Origin: Anadara kagoshimensis
Lineage: Eukaryota > Mollusca > Bivalvia > Arcoida > Arcidae
Assembly: GCA_021292105.1 (NCBI GenBank)
Contig: CM037874.1
Span: 23,061,534-23,125,533 of the forward strand
Length of the DNA: 64,000 nt
Reading direction: 5' to 3'
Shown: positions 1 to 10,738 of the stretch, one piece after another
Numbering within the stretch: the stretch's first letter is position 1
How the letters are laid out: each line of letters opens with the position of its first letter
Position numbers and translations under genes: made by a program
Notes under the pieces: generated by a model
The model's input: the letters and a program-made list of their open reading frames with translations, nothing else
Database searches by the model: none
Told to the model about the DNA's origin: nothing

Positions 1-424
1 CTGAAGCATTTTTAACAACCCACAGTATAATTTAATGAAGTAACTTAACATTCCATAATATATTTTACAGAATTTATTTGATCATAATACAGTATTTAGA
101 AAATTAGGGTTTGGAGAACTGATTTTATTTTTGTGATTTATTTCCAAAAATATACCAGTTATTTCAAATAATTTCTCGTAAAATTAAAAAAAAAATCTGC
201 TTTACTTCCGAACCAAACCATAATCAGACATCAGACCTGTTAATAGCACAATATACATGTATTGTGAAATCGTTAACTTTCATGGTGTCAGATTTTCTTT
301 CTTCTAAGAAAAAAATACTATTTTGTGGATTTGTAAATTCATAGCTTGGTGTTATCTATCAAGGTTGAATTGTAAAATATACCATTTTGTTGACATGTAA
401 ACTTGAGGGTCAGGGTATTCACTA

Positions 425-590
425 AAGCAATGAAATTGTTTTTTTCATTTTGTTATGGAACTATGAAAGAATTGGACATTTTGCACAGTAAATAATTTGT
501 TTAGTGAATTTTTTTACATGTGCAAAATGTCCAATTCTTTCATACATCAATAACAAAATGAAAATTCCATTTCATTTCTTATAATTCAAT
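425..590. repeat. long imperfect inverted repeat (hairpin, MITE-like)
   Basis: The left arm around 440-487 (GAAAGAATTGGACATTTTGC) is matched by its reverse complement around 520-545, and the pairing continues outward through ATTTTGTTAT / ATAACAAAAT. The loop is about 35 bases. A self-complementary non-autonomous element is the simplest reading. No second copy was recognised in the window. Confidence 0.6.
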
Positions 591-729
591 TTATAGAAAT
601 TTTCCAACAACAAATCAACAATTTAAACAACAACATAGCTAAAGCAAGTAGTATTGCTATGGTATAAGAATTCAAATCATCATCTATAATAAGATGACGT
701 CACTGAGCCAATCCATTCATGCAAACATA

Positions 730-803
730 ACACAAAAGATCTAACCAATCAAAATGCTTGAAACATTACACAAAAGATCTAACCAATCAAAATGCTTGAA
801 ACA
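730..803. repeat. 36-bp direct duplication, two copies
   Basis: The block ACACAAAAGATCTAACCAAT... ending GCTTGAAACA occurs twice in immediate succession with only a 2-3 base spacer. The copies are identical, so the duplication is recent. Confidence 0.85.
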
Positions 804-2306
804 AAGAACTGAATTAATTTAGTGATAATAAAATGATAAATAAAAGAAATGTTTTCACATTGGGTCAAATAATACATCATTTTGATCAAAAACATAAATA
901 CGGTTTTAGATCCACCATTTTGTTTTTACCATACCATTGGATCGTCCATCTTTTAAGACAGCAATTTTTTGGAAGGCTATTTTTACAAATCTCACTTGCC
1001 GGTAAATTAAATATTTTATGATTTTAAAATCCATAAAATTTGGATTTAATTCTAAATTTGACTATTTAATCCTAATAAATTGATGTATAAAGTATAATAT
1101 GGGTAAAAAAATATGTGGTAACAACATCAGCCATTATAAAATTGATGATTTCAGAGTAATATATGATACATTTCTATAGTAAAAAAAGAGGGGAACTTGC
1201 ATGTTTACTTTTGTTTTTGAATTGATTGAAAACATAATTTTAAAACACACACACACAAAAACAATACAAAGGTAAAAAAGTATGTCATGACCTTCACCTA
1301 TCAACTTGACATCATTTCAATGCTGACTGCAATAAGTTAAGTAAGAAAACCACATGTCATAATTATCTTTACATCTAACAATTTTACAGTTATTTTGACA
1401 AAATTTAGCGAAATAATCAAACTATAGGTTTAAAAAATTGACAAATTAATTTTTTTTCCAACATCTATCCTGTGGTTTTAAAAAACTCCTAATGCCTCGG
1501 TCACTCATTCATGGATCAACTCGCCGGATTAGCTACAGATCTATATGATTTGGCACCGTTCCTTGGTAATCTGCATTGGTCAGTAGCTTTCCATATAATA
1601 GCCATAGTCATATATAGTACCGGTAGTTCTCAAATGTGACAATTTATGAACATATCAAAAATTGGACCATGGATCAAAAAACCATAGTATATTCTTATTA
1701 AAACAATATTAGATTGTACCGATTCATTTTAGTCCCTCTCAAAACCCTTATTAACACATGCTTATTTGAAAGCCTAAACCTCATCAAGGATTTTTATGGC
1801 TACCTATGCACATGTTTCAGTGCAGTTGATACTGATCATTGCACATCTGTGCGAGATTCATGTTGGACTATGGAAATTGGCTTTTCCAGGGTCATCTGTG
1901 AAATTTAATCCTTAGCAGAACCAGCTAGCTGATCTGTTAATGTGTGATTGGGGCATAAGAAAATCATGGTACATGGTTCAAATACAAAAGTACATCATTT
2001 CTATTGGTAGGAAAACAATCCTTCCAACAGACAGACAGAAAAGGTTGTAACATAAATTACATAATATACTTTTTTTAAACAAGCATATGAAAAATCTATG
2101 GAAGGCTAAAAAAGAGGTAAAGATGAAAAACTAAGAATTCATTTAATATGGCCTTATAGCTAAACAACAATCAACACCCTTTTAAAAACCATACTAGTAA
2201 CAAATATATTCACTGATGTGCTGTCATGATACGGGTAAACCCATACACGTATAACATCCCAGATTGTCCAGGATTTAGTAAGTAAAATATTCTTATATCG
2301 CTGAAA

Positions 2307-2427
2307 TCAGTTTTTATTTACACAATTTTTTCCCATCAGAAATTTTAATCTTGTTCTGAAGGCACGCACCATAGCAGACAATCTCTTATCTTCAACTGGA
2401 AGACTTTTAGCTATTTTTCTCTGATTT
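2307..2427 (-). CDS. last coding exon of the unrecognised minus-strand gene
   Basis: The acceptor TTTTTTTCAG is followed by an open frame starting NQRKIAKSLPVEDKRLSAMV and ending GKNCVNKN, then TGA. The first base completes an Arg codon begun in the exon at 3150-3295. The exon is rich in Arg and Lys and would form an amphipathic C-terminal helix. Confidence 0.82.
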
Positions 2428-5400
2428 CTGAAAAAAAGACAAAAATAAAGGTACATTTTTGTCCTATAGTGTTTGTCTTCTAGTGATTGCTTCTTAGTGA
2501 GAATTTGTGGTTGTATGTTTTTGATTGATATGGTTATTGCAAGTAAAAGTTATATACATGTATATATGAATATACAAATTTGTGCAGACAAGAATTTCAG
2601 ATAGATGGACGGGAATGCAAATTTAATATCCCCCTCTTTCTTCAAAAGGCGGTGAATAAAAAAAGGTAGATAACCTTTGGAAAAGCTTTTGTGCAAGTAA
2701 ATGCCCTTATCACGGCCTCTGGAATTGTACCAGAGTCACATCCTTTGAACATCATTGTATCCAAACACAGAAAATCCTTGACCTTTATTTGTTTCATGCA
2801 TTTGTGAAAAATAAACTTTTAATTCTTTAAAATAAATTCCCCTTTTTGGAGATTCAAAATTGTATTACCATACTTTAGCTCCTTATTATAGCAACATAAA
2901 TATCAAGTTATATGACTTTAAGTATGTTACTATGGCAACATAAAAACTAACTTACAATGAAACTATGTGTTTATAAAACTTTGGTTAAGTACGTTACTAT
3001 GGCAACATAAATATCAAGTTATATGACATTAATATTCTGTTTTAGTATGTTACTATGGCAACATAAAAACTAACTTACAATGAGACAATGCATTTATAAA
3101 ACTTTGGTTAAGTATGTTACTATGGCAACATAAATAATCAAATACTAACCTTATTATAATTAAACTGTGTTTATAAAATCCTCTTTGCATAAGGCTTTGA
3201 GCAAAAAATAACCTGCATTGTGCAGCAACAACAGGGTCTCCCATTTCAATGGCTACTCTCAGTTGTTTGAAGGAAATTTTTCCTGCTTCTTCTGCCTGCA
3301 ATATACATCAATTGACGTTTCACCCGCCATGCCTTTTATGTTCAGACACTGGCCGCCATCATGGTACCAAAACAGCGTCACAGCAACTAATGATGTATTA
3401 GTGTCAGTGACGTCATTTAAATGGCCTAATTCAGGCAGAGTTTTCATTCATTTTACATTTGTCGAAACATTGTAGGCGTGGCCAGTGATCCATCAATTAT
3501 TTATGACATTCTGTAAGGGAAAAAGGCCCTTAGAACAATGAAATCATCACGATAGAAAATAGGAGCGCATTACATTTGGCCAAAATTTTCATAATCCCTA
3601 TATGTCATTTGCACGAAGGGTGTATACTACTATTGCGCAAATCTTAATTGCCCATGTTAAACTGTTAAATAAACAACACCTGACCAGTTTAAGTTCACGA
3701 TACATCACTGTAAAATTATCTACGCTAGTGTCAAATGGCCAGGCTCAGTTTAATTCAAACTGTTGTAAACTGCAAAAGAACCCGAAACAATGGACATGAA
3801 TCTTCCCATTCTCACTTTAGTGAATAATTCTACACAAACCATCCAAATATTTTTATTTTTGTGTAGACGCTACTTAACAGATTCAGAGTACCAGTACAAC
3901 TAATATTAAGATGCTATCATCGGATACCTTTTAACCAAATTTTAACAGACTTTTAATGGTACTTTTATCTGTCTTTGCAATAAGTATAATCTACTTGAAA
4001 TCCCACTTCCACCTCCCCGTGATGAGGAGGGTCAACAGGCACCTGGCTACTGGAAGGGGTAGTGCTTATTTAACATGGCAATTGCGTTTTGGGCATTTAT
4101 TTAACATGACAATTACGTTTTGTGCAATCGTAATAAAGGCCTTTCAGCAATCGTCATATTTTCTTTGCACATAAGTCATATGGATTTGCGCAAATGTAAT
4201 GCACCGAGAAATTAGATTTTGAATGCAATAAATATAGCCAGATATGAATGCATGGCTTTGTGTTTGTAACAATTTCTCCACAAAAACTTGGATAATTTCA
4301 CTTTTATTATTGTTTTTGCATAACCCGAATTTGGTGCTTCAAAATATTTCAAAAAGTGAAATTCTCAATTGTTCTACCTAAGGGACCTTTTCGCTTATGG
4401 AACATATTAAAAACAAAGATGCGGCAGTTAAATTATTTTACAAAATGTACATCCCTGTATGAAATTTTTAGTCATTTCCATATACACGTATTTATAATCA
4501 AAATGGTTTTTTTGTTTTATGAAGCCTTTGAAGCAGATAGAATTTACACTTAAGTCGGAGAACCAAAGGACACAATTCAATGACTTTTGAGTATGTAAAC
4601 AAATGATGACAAATGTTTCAGTGATTCCCATATATTTACAATCAAAATATCATTCTATGAAGACTTTAAGGCAAATTGAAGTCCGAGAACAACAGTGTAA
4701 AAAATGATGACATAATTAATCTTCGACCTCTGTGTATGTGTAGTGCAATGGGGTGCATCAACAAGAAATTATGACAATTGTGGTTAGGGTTTCTCAAAGG
4801 ACAAATATTCAATTGGGCTGTTCCATCTTTGTGTAAATCCAGACATAAAGTGACAAAATAAAATTTTGTTTTGTTTTCCTCACACTGGTTTGAAGACAAT
4901 TGGGAATAACAAATTATGCAAGAACAGCTCCAATGCTCTTGCAATTTTCTATTCTTGACCATCTTTATACCAGTCTGAAGAAAAAAATCATTCCTTCAAT
5001 AAGAGTTAGTTGAGTAATGGTATTTTACATCCCAGTCAAGAATTTTTCACATTTACCGAGACGTCGCCAGCTATACGCGAAAGAGCGTGCGTTGCGCAGA
5101 TGGCATTATACAGCAGGGTTCTTTAGCATGCCAAGCCTACCATGACACGGAACCTCCCACTTATGGAGCCTTCAATAAGATAAAAAGTAATCAGTTTATC
5201 AGATTCCTGTAATGAGGATCATTTTGTGCAGAACAATAACATGAGCAGATCATTTAATTACCAAAGAAATCAACGACAAAAGACTGTTTCTACAGACATT
5301 TTGTCATAATGTCAATGGATTCTGCATTTTTTTTTTTTGGGGGGGGGACATAAAATGAACTCTGTGGCAAATAAATGATCCCATTGTGAGATTGATTTGC

Positions 5401-7165
5401 GCAAAATGTCTGTCATAATACAGTCAAACCTGTCCATAAAGGCAACCCAAGGGAACCAGTAATAATGACCTTTATGGGAAGTGGCCTTTATCATGTTTAT
5501 ATACAGGTTCATATAATTGAATAAAGAACAATTGGGATACAATTCTACTGGCCTTTATAATGAGGTGGCCCTTATATAGAGGTGGCCTTTAAGGCAGGTT
5601 GGACTGTAATGCAGTCTGACAGATAACTTATAGGGCTTAATTTGGAAAAAACTTACTGCATAGAAATTTTTTGAAGATTTTTATGGAAGATGACCAGTAA
5701 CACTAAATTAATCTGACTTACGTGAAATTGAAAATAATCCCCGAGTGATGAGTAGGCCCCACCTAAGGTTGACAACCAGGCCATGGCTTCTTCCAGGATC
5801 ATTCTCTTGACCACCTGGCCCTCCATTCTATAATCCCTGAAATTAATTGATTAAAAGAGGTTGGAATTCATAGTCCAGTTAGACAATTTTAATGATATAA
5901 TAATCAGAAATTTAAACTTAAAAACTGTAAATGTACTTAGCATCACATGGTCAAATTGTCTTGGTTTCTGACCATTCTGCGGAGTGTAATATTCACAGAT
6001 TTATGAATATGACTATAAGATTCAAAATCACAAAATGGATTATGCATTGTATGGCAATTGGTTTTGTCTTCAGACAATGACGCTGTTGCTTTGGTGAGGG
6101 GTGGGTGGGTGGTAGTAGTGGGGTGGTGGTGGGGGTTACACAGTGGTTGAGTGGTTCAAGACAGTTGTGGGATGAAAAATGGTGTGTCATAACCACCAAC
6201 ATCAAGAATCTTTCACTTATATTAAGACAGTTCTGGGATGAAAAATGAAGTAACACTCCCATAGACCATCTGAAAGCCAGCTGACTAAACTGAATGTCTA
6301 TGTCACTAGCCAAATTTACCTGAACAAATTACATATAATGATAAAAAATTGTTTTAAACACCTCTGAACCTTTACTTACCAAGCAAAATACGTTTTTTAT
6401 TTTTTTTTGTGCACTGGAGTATATACATGTACTAACTAATCAAAGTCCAGTTTTTGTATTGGATATTGGGATTTAATTTTCATAACAAAGTTAACTTACC
6501 AAGCAAAGTCCAGTTTTGGTATTGGATACTGGGGTTTAATTTTTATAACAAAGTTAACTTACCAAGCAAAGTCCAGTTTTTGTTGTGATACTGGGGTTTA
6601 ATTTTTTTAAAAAAGTTAACTTACCAAGCAAAGTCCAGTTTTTGTATTGGATACTGGGGTTTAATTTTTTTAACAAAGTTAACTTACCAAGCAAAGTCCA
6701 GTTTTTGTATTGGATACTGGGGTTTAAGTTTTTTTTTACAAAGTTAACTTACCAAGCAAAGTTCAGTTTTTGTATTGGATACTGGGGTTTAATTTTTATA
6801 ACAAAGTTAACTTACAAGCAAAGTCCAGTTTTTGTATTGGATACTGGGGTTTAATTTTTATAACAAAGTTAACTTACCAAACAAAGTCCAGTTTTTGTAT
6901 TGGATACTGGGGTTTAATTTTTATAACAAAGTAACTTTCAAGCAAAGTCCAGTTTTTGTATTGGATATTGGGGTTTAGTTTTTATAACAAAGTTAACTTA
7001 CCAAGCAAAATCTTATTTCTGTATTGGATACTGGGGTTTAATTTTTATAACAAAGTTAACTTACCAAGCAAAATCTAATTTCTGTATTGGATACTGGGGT
7101 CTAATTTCTATAACAAAGTTAACTTCAACACATCGATCAAAGTCTTTTATCGGCTCCACAAATTG
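2307..7165 (-). CDS. unrecognised conserved helical protein, four 3' coding exons
   Basis: Four exons on the minus strand join in phase with GT-AG borders: 7165-7065, 5836-5722, 3295-3150 and 2427-2307, ending in TGA. Together they encode about 157 residues. Recognisable stretches are QFVEPIKDFDRC, IQKLDFAWDYRMEGQ, AMAWLSTLGGAYSSLGDYF, GKISFKQLRVAIEMGDPVVA and RLKFLMGK. The phases fit exactly (2, 0, 2), the residues look like a soluble protein with amphipathic helices of TPR-like character, and no transmembrane segment is seen. I do not recognise the family and assign no function. The open frame stops just upstream of 7165 (in-frame TAG), so at least one more 5' exon is needed. The gene is head to head with CENPJ. 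Two of its introns begin with tandem copies of the preceding exon end (see findings). Confidence 0.82.
2930..3130 (-). repeat. two degenerate copies of the exon 3150-3295 end with donor
   Basis: Two blocks at about 2940-2990 and 3062-3115 read, on the plus strand, ACTAACTTACAATGA then TGTTTATAAAAC. They resemble the exon/donor border at 3144-3180 (ACTAACCTTATTATAATTAA then TGTTTATAAAATC). Each is joined by a TTACTATGGCAACATAAA spacer that also recurs three or four times. On the minus strand each copy retains a GTAAGTTAGT donor-like sequence. Confidence 0.6.
3150..3295 (-). CDS. internal exon of the unrecognised minus-strand gene
   Basis: The exon has a phase 0 start after ATTGCAG and a phase 2 end before GTTAGT. 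It encodes 48 residues beginning AEEAGKISFKQLRVAIEMGD and including QCRLFFAQSLMQRG. A dispersed 170-bp element sits only about 25 bases upstream of the acceptor (3321-3488), and degenerate copies of the exon's 3' end lie downstream at 2930-3130. Confidence 0.85.
3321..3488 (-). mobile_element. short inverted-terminal-repeat element, family C
   Basis: The ends are CACCCGCCATGCC and GGCGTGGCCAGTG. The interior shares GGTACCAAAACAGCGTCAC and TGACGTCATTTAAATGGC with two further copies in the window (19020-19206 and 40768-40956), this one in the opposite orientation. No coding capacity, consistent with a MITE. Confidence 0.75.
3489..5400. repeat. intronic repeat-derived sequence
   Basis: No exon found. 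The segment around 3520-4390 (AGGCCCTTAGAACAA, GCAATAAATATAGCC, GCATAACCCGAATTTGGTGC) is homologous to 50435-50960, so it is a dispersed repeat. A SINE-tail-like fragment (CTTGACTGGGATGTAAAATA family) lies at about 5005-5170 on the minus strand. Confidence 0.55.
5419..5608 (+). mobile_element. 190-bp foldback MITE, family A
   Basis: It begins TACAGTCAAACCTGTCCATA and ends GGCAGGTTGGACTGTA, near-perfect inverted ends that extend inward (AAAGGCAACC... against GGTGGCCTTTAA), so the whole element can fold back. The interior AATAAAGAACAATTGGGATA is shared with copies at 24497-24681, 27173-27558, 54711-54891 and 61715-61896. TA flanks suggest a TA target duplication. Confidence 0.85.
5722..5836 (-). 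CDS. internal exon of the unrecognised minus-strand gene
   Basis: The acceptor AATTTCAG and donor GTAAGTCA enclose 115 bases encoding DYRMEGQVVKRMILEEAM, then AWLSTLGGAYSSLGDYFQFH. Its first base completes a Trp codon split with the exon at 7065-7165. The strong frame and consensus splice sites make this exon secure. Confidence 0.88.
5993..6313. other. intronic stretch without recognised feature
   Basis: An open frame crosses it on the minus strand but it has no splice sites or protein-like composition and includes a G-rich run at 6097-6135 (GGTGGGTGGGTGG then GGGGTGGTGGTGGGGG). I see no gene here. Confidence 0.5.
6440..7064 (-). repeat. tandem array of an exon 3' end plus splice donor, about 10 copies
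   Basis: The unit of about 62-65 bp reads on the plus strand GTTAACTTACCAAGCAAAGT, CCAG, then TTTTGTATTGGATACTGGGG, TTTAATTTTTATAACAAA. The same sequence forms the 3' half of the exon at 7065-7165, where it encodes NFVIEIRPQYPIQKLDFA followed by the GTAAGT donor. Most copies keep CTTG|GTAAGTTAAC on the minus strand; the copy near 6930 has lost it. The array therefore presents a ladder of potential donors directly downstream of the true one. Confidence 0.9.
7065..7165 (-). CDS. internal exon of the unrecognised minus-strand gene, source of a tandem array
   Basis: The exon reads QFVEPIKDFDRCVEVNFV, then IEIRPQYPIQKLDFA and the first two bases of a Trp codon, before the donor GTAAGTTAAC. The acceptor (TTTAAAACAG) has a poor pyrimidine tract. 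The 3' half of this exon plus its donor is the unit of the roughly 63-bp array that fills the next 620 bases of the intron (6440-7064). Confidence 0.78.
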
Positions 7166-8010
7166 CTGTTTTAAATCCTATGTTTTTTGTAATACTTTAA
7201 AATCGTCTCCTGAATGTCCTTGACCTAGATATTTCACACATGACACAAGATGCTACATGTGCATCAACCTCCCATGTTGCTTGGAGATATGGCACAATCT
7301 GTGTGTAAGAAAGCTTAAAAATAGTCCAAAGTTTTTCTGAATTTGATTTATTACTCTGTCATCTTTATAATAAACTGATGTTTTTCTCTGATGGCTCGTT
7401 CAGGTGTGATAAAATATTTGACTGCCGTAAACAAACACAAGCATGTTGTTTTAGTCTCTTTATGTGCCAGGAAGCCCAGGCCGATTTCTCCATCATTAAA
7501 TACTACTGGGAGAGTTCTCGGCCGTAAAAACGGTAATCATACAACACTCGATCTATGTCAACATAGAATAGAACCTGCATCTCTCCATACTAACTACCCT
7601 CTATATCCTGAAATATAGAATTCAAATTTATATACTGTAAATTCCAGATTTCTACAATTTTAAAATTTTAAGTACTTAGCCAAGTTAACAAAATTTGTGA
7701 AAATATAGTCCTCTCTAAATTGTTTTTCACAAATTTGTTAAAAGAATTTTTCATAAAGTAATAGCCAATGACAGTTCAAATGTACAGGTGAAATGATGTG
7801 CCTATCTCACAATACAATATGTTTATGGTTTAAGACCATGATTCAATACTTCTTCAATAAAATAAAAATACCATTCAAATAGCAGTTTTTGAAAGAATTT
7901 CACACAATACTAGTATAAATATTGTTTATCAATAATTATTTGCCTGTGGTACATATAATTTAACTGGCAATAGTAAAATGTTTCACTTTGTACAGTACTG
8001 AGGTAATGAT
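7166..8010. repeat. non-coding stretch with a dispersed-repeat fragment
   Basis: No exon supported. From about 7628 to 7760 it resembles, in reverse orientation, the repeat at 15897-16075 and 30018-30195 (TTCACAAATTT, GAATTTTTC and GTAATAGCC motifs). The open frame at 7391-7618 has no splice context or recognisable protein. Confidence 0.45.
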
Positions 8011-9110
8011 TTGCTAGGCAGTGTGTCATGTGTTAACTGTCATGTACCAACCAATGTGTATAGTACTGTAGGTCAGTGTGTCAAGTGTCAACTGTCATGT
8101 ACCAATTTATACAGTACTGCTAGATTATGGTTTGCTAGCCAGTGTGTAAAGTGTCAACTGTCATGTACCAATGTGTACAGTTCTGCTAGGTTATGATTTG
8201 CTAGGCAGTGTGTCAAGTGTCATGTACCAATGTGTACAGTACTGCGAGGTTATGATTTGCTAGGCAGTGTGTCAACTGTCATGTACTAATGTGTACAGTA
8301 CCGCTGGGTTATGGTTTGTAAGGCAGTGTGTCAACTGTCATGTAACAATGTGTACAGTTCTGTGAGGTTATGATTTGCTAGGCATTGTGTCAACTGTCAT
8401 GTACCAACGTGTACAGTTCTGCGAGGTTATGGTTTGTAAGGCAGTGTGTCAACTGTCATGTACCAATGTGTACAGTTCTGCGAGGTTATGGTTTGCTAGG
8501 CAGTGTGTCAACTGTCATGTACCAATGTGTACAGTTCGATGAGGTTATGATTTGCTAGGCAGTGTGTCAACTGTCATGTACCAACGTGTACAGTTCTGCG
8601 AGGTTATGGTTTGCTAGGCAGTGTCAACTGTCATGTACCAACTTGTACAGTTCTGCGAGGTTATGGTTTGTAAGGCAGTGTGTCAACTGTCATGTACCAA
8701 CGTGTACAGTTCTGCGAGGTTATGATTTGCTAGGCAGTGTGTCAACTGTCATGTACCAACGTGTACAGTTCTGCGAGGTTATGGTTTGTAAGGCAGTGTG
8801 TCAACTGTCATGTACCAATGTGTACAGTTCTGCGAGGTTATGGTTTGTAAGGCAGTGTCAACTGTCATGTACCAATGTGTACAGTTCTGCGAGGTTATGG
8901 TTTGCTAGGCAGTGTGTCAACTGTCGTGTACCAATGTGTACAGTTCTGCGAGGTTATGGTTTGCTAGGCAGTGTGTCAGCTATCATGTACCAATGTGTAC
9001 AGCTGTTATGTTCAACTAGGCATTGTGTTAGCCGTCATGTACCAATGTGCACTGCAATGTTATGGTTTGTATGGTTATTGTCAACTTGCACACACAGAGT
9101 TATGATGGTA
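8011..9110. repeat. minisatellite, about 59-bp unit, roughly 19 copies
   Basis: The unit is GTGTGTCAACTGTCATGTAC, CAATGTGTACAGTTCTGCGA, GGTTATGGTTTGCTAGGCA. Central copies are near identical and the edges degenerate, as expected for unequal exchange. Copies that lack GTGT or differ in length break the frame, so the open frames running through it are not genes. Confidence 0.95.
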
Positions 9111-9305
9111 TGATTTTTTAGACAGTGTGTTAACTGTCGCTTAAATATTGCGTTGACACTGACCAGCTGACCGGCCGGCTACAGTGAGGTCATCAATCAC
9201 CTGCCACTTTGCGAAATTATGATGTTGGATCTATCGGTTTTGTGGAGTATTGTGATTATGTTTTCATCTCTATCTGAACTGTTAGCCTTGAAATGTAATG
9301 CGTCG

Positions 9306-9380
9306 TTGTGTTTCAAGCATTGGAAGCATTAAAGAGTGATGCAAAGAGGACATCCAAACTTCAACAAAACCAGGATTCAG
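9306..9380 (+). other. coding-like segment with donor, unassigned
   Basis: From a possible acceptor (GTGTTTCAAG) or just before it, the frame reads FQALEALKSDAKRTSK then LQQNQDS before the donor CAG|GTTAAG. Composition looks like a helical coding exon, but no partner exon was found. It could be an upstream exon of CENPJ transcripts, a relic, or chance. Confidence 0.25.
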
Positions 9381-9718
9381 GTTAAGAATCTGTTTCGTAT
9401 AAATGTTTAGTAATAAAAAAAATGGAAATGTCGCGACTTGCCCTTATTCCGGGTAGTGAACAGATCGATCAAAATAAATTTATTATCCTTAATGATGATG
9501 AGTAAACTTACTAATCAAAACGGAATTATCAAATTAAAATAAATAATTGACGAGAAATCAGCTAAAACTTCCGAAAAGACAAAAATCTTTGCGAATCCGG
9601 TTAGGCGTTTATGTCGAAACCGTTTTTCTATTTCAGAATTAGTTTGAAATTATGAAAAATGAAAATGGCGGATATTTATAAACACGAAATATGTGTCAAT
9701 TTGTTTTACAGTGATTAC

Positions 9719-9752
9719 CTTCAACGCAATCGCTAACGAGTTGTATTTCCAT
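9719..9752 (-). CDS. possible first coding exon of the minus-strand gene
   Basis: An ATG at 9752 opens MEIQLVSDCVE and ends in phase 1 at a good donor (GAAG|GTAATCAC). It lies in the right place and orientation to start the unrecognised gene, but it does not join in phase to the exon at 7165, so an unlocated intermediate exon would be required. This is inference from ATG plus donor only. Confidence 0.3.
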
Positions 9753-10615
9753 GAAACAAAATAATGTGACACTATTTATACATAGACATACAGACCGGTA
9801 AGAAATCAATGTGCTGTTTCACATATTTATACCTAGATTAGTTAATAAAACAAGTGCCAACTTGTTTCACTTTGTTTTTGTCTCTAATTCTTAATCCTTT
9901 TGGATTTTAATGTTGATTTTTTAGTTCATTAACATAATTTTCATGGTTAAAAAACCTTCAGTGATTGAAAACAGGGATGAAGCTGAAGAATTTTCAGTTG
10001 GGACCCCAGTTCACATTTGGCTTAAAGGATAGATTATCGACTGGTTATAGAATTATATTAATTGGAAGTGGAATGCTTGTCTGTGACTCTGTTAGGCAGC
10101 ACCTTTAACCCACAACCCGATATTAATACAGTGGTATGAGGGTAAGCTCCTCTTACACCTTCAACATTCACAGGCATATAGTATCATGATGAGAATTTTC
10201 TAAAGCACACACCATTGCAAGTGACTAATGATATGATTAAAACTTGACAGGCTTGTACCGAAATAATTTTAGTTTTAGCTCAGCCCCTTTAAGTTTCACT
10301 GCATGAAGAGCCCCAGCCCCCGAGAGTTGAAAATGCTTTTTCACTTATATCGAGACGGTTAATTCTAGGATGGTGGGTTGGAGTTTTTTTACCCCAGTCA
10401 AGATTATTCATTATTCACCTAAATTGAAATGAAACATTATGGGATGATATACTAGAAAGATGGTGCTTTAAGATTTATATTGGAATGGTCGCTTATGTGG
10501 ATGGTGGAGTGGAAATTGGCATTTATTCACTTATACCAACTTTTTTTCGAGAACCAAGTCTGGGATATTTAAGAAGGTAATGTTGATTTTACCCTGTTAA
10601 AATTTTTATATTCAT

Positions 10616-10738
10616 TCCGAGAACTAAATTATTGGAATCCCCTGCCAGCATCAGTAAGCCAGTCGCCATCCCTGGAGGTTTTCAAGGAGTCAATTCAGAC
10701 CTTACCTAAGTGGATCTCAACTACAGTCAGCTGCTAAA
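10616..10738 (+). mobile_element. LINE remnant: C-terminal end of a reverse transcriptase ORF
   Basis: The frame reads RELNYWNPLPASVSQSP, then SLEVFKESIQTLPKW and a stop. The pattern W-N-x-L-P-x-x-V followed by S-P-S-L-x-x-F-K is the usual end of ORF2 in Jockey/CR1-type non-LTR retrotransposons. Nothing upstream continues the ORF, so this is a 5'-truncated dead copy. Confidence 0.7.

Larger units (their letters stand above)
1..2306. other. AT-rich non-coding flank
   Basis: No exon with coding character and splice sites was found here on either strand. The stretch next to 2307 is probably 3' untranslated sequence of the minus-strand gene, but no convincing polyadenylation signal was fixed. 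It holds an imperfect hairpin near 425-590 and a short tandem duplication at 730-803, both listed separately. Confidence 0.5.

Noticed and set aside
6585-6854. 89-residue open frame on the plus strand
   Set aside because: It runs antisense through the exon-derived array; the meaningful reading is the minus strand exon at 7065-7165.
7200-7335. Minus-strand open frame IVPYLQATWEVDAHVAS as the missing upstream exon
   Set aside because: The phase does not fit the exon at 7165, the donor is weak, and the frame runs into a stop; probably chance or old repeat.
8562-9113. 183-residue open frame on the plus strand with repeated CTNVYSSARLWF
   Set aside because: It is the 59-bp minisatellite read through. 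Reading frames shift between units and there is no splice or start context.
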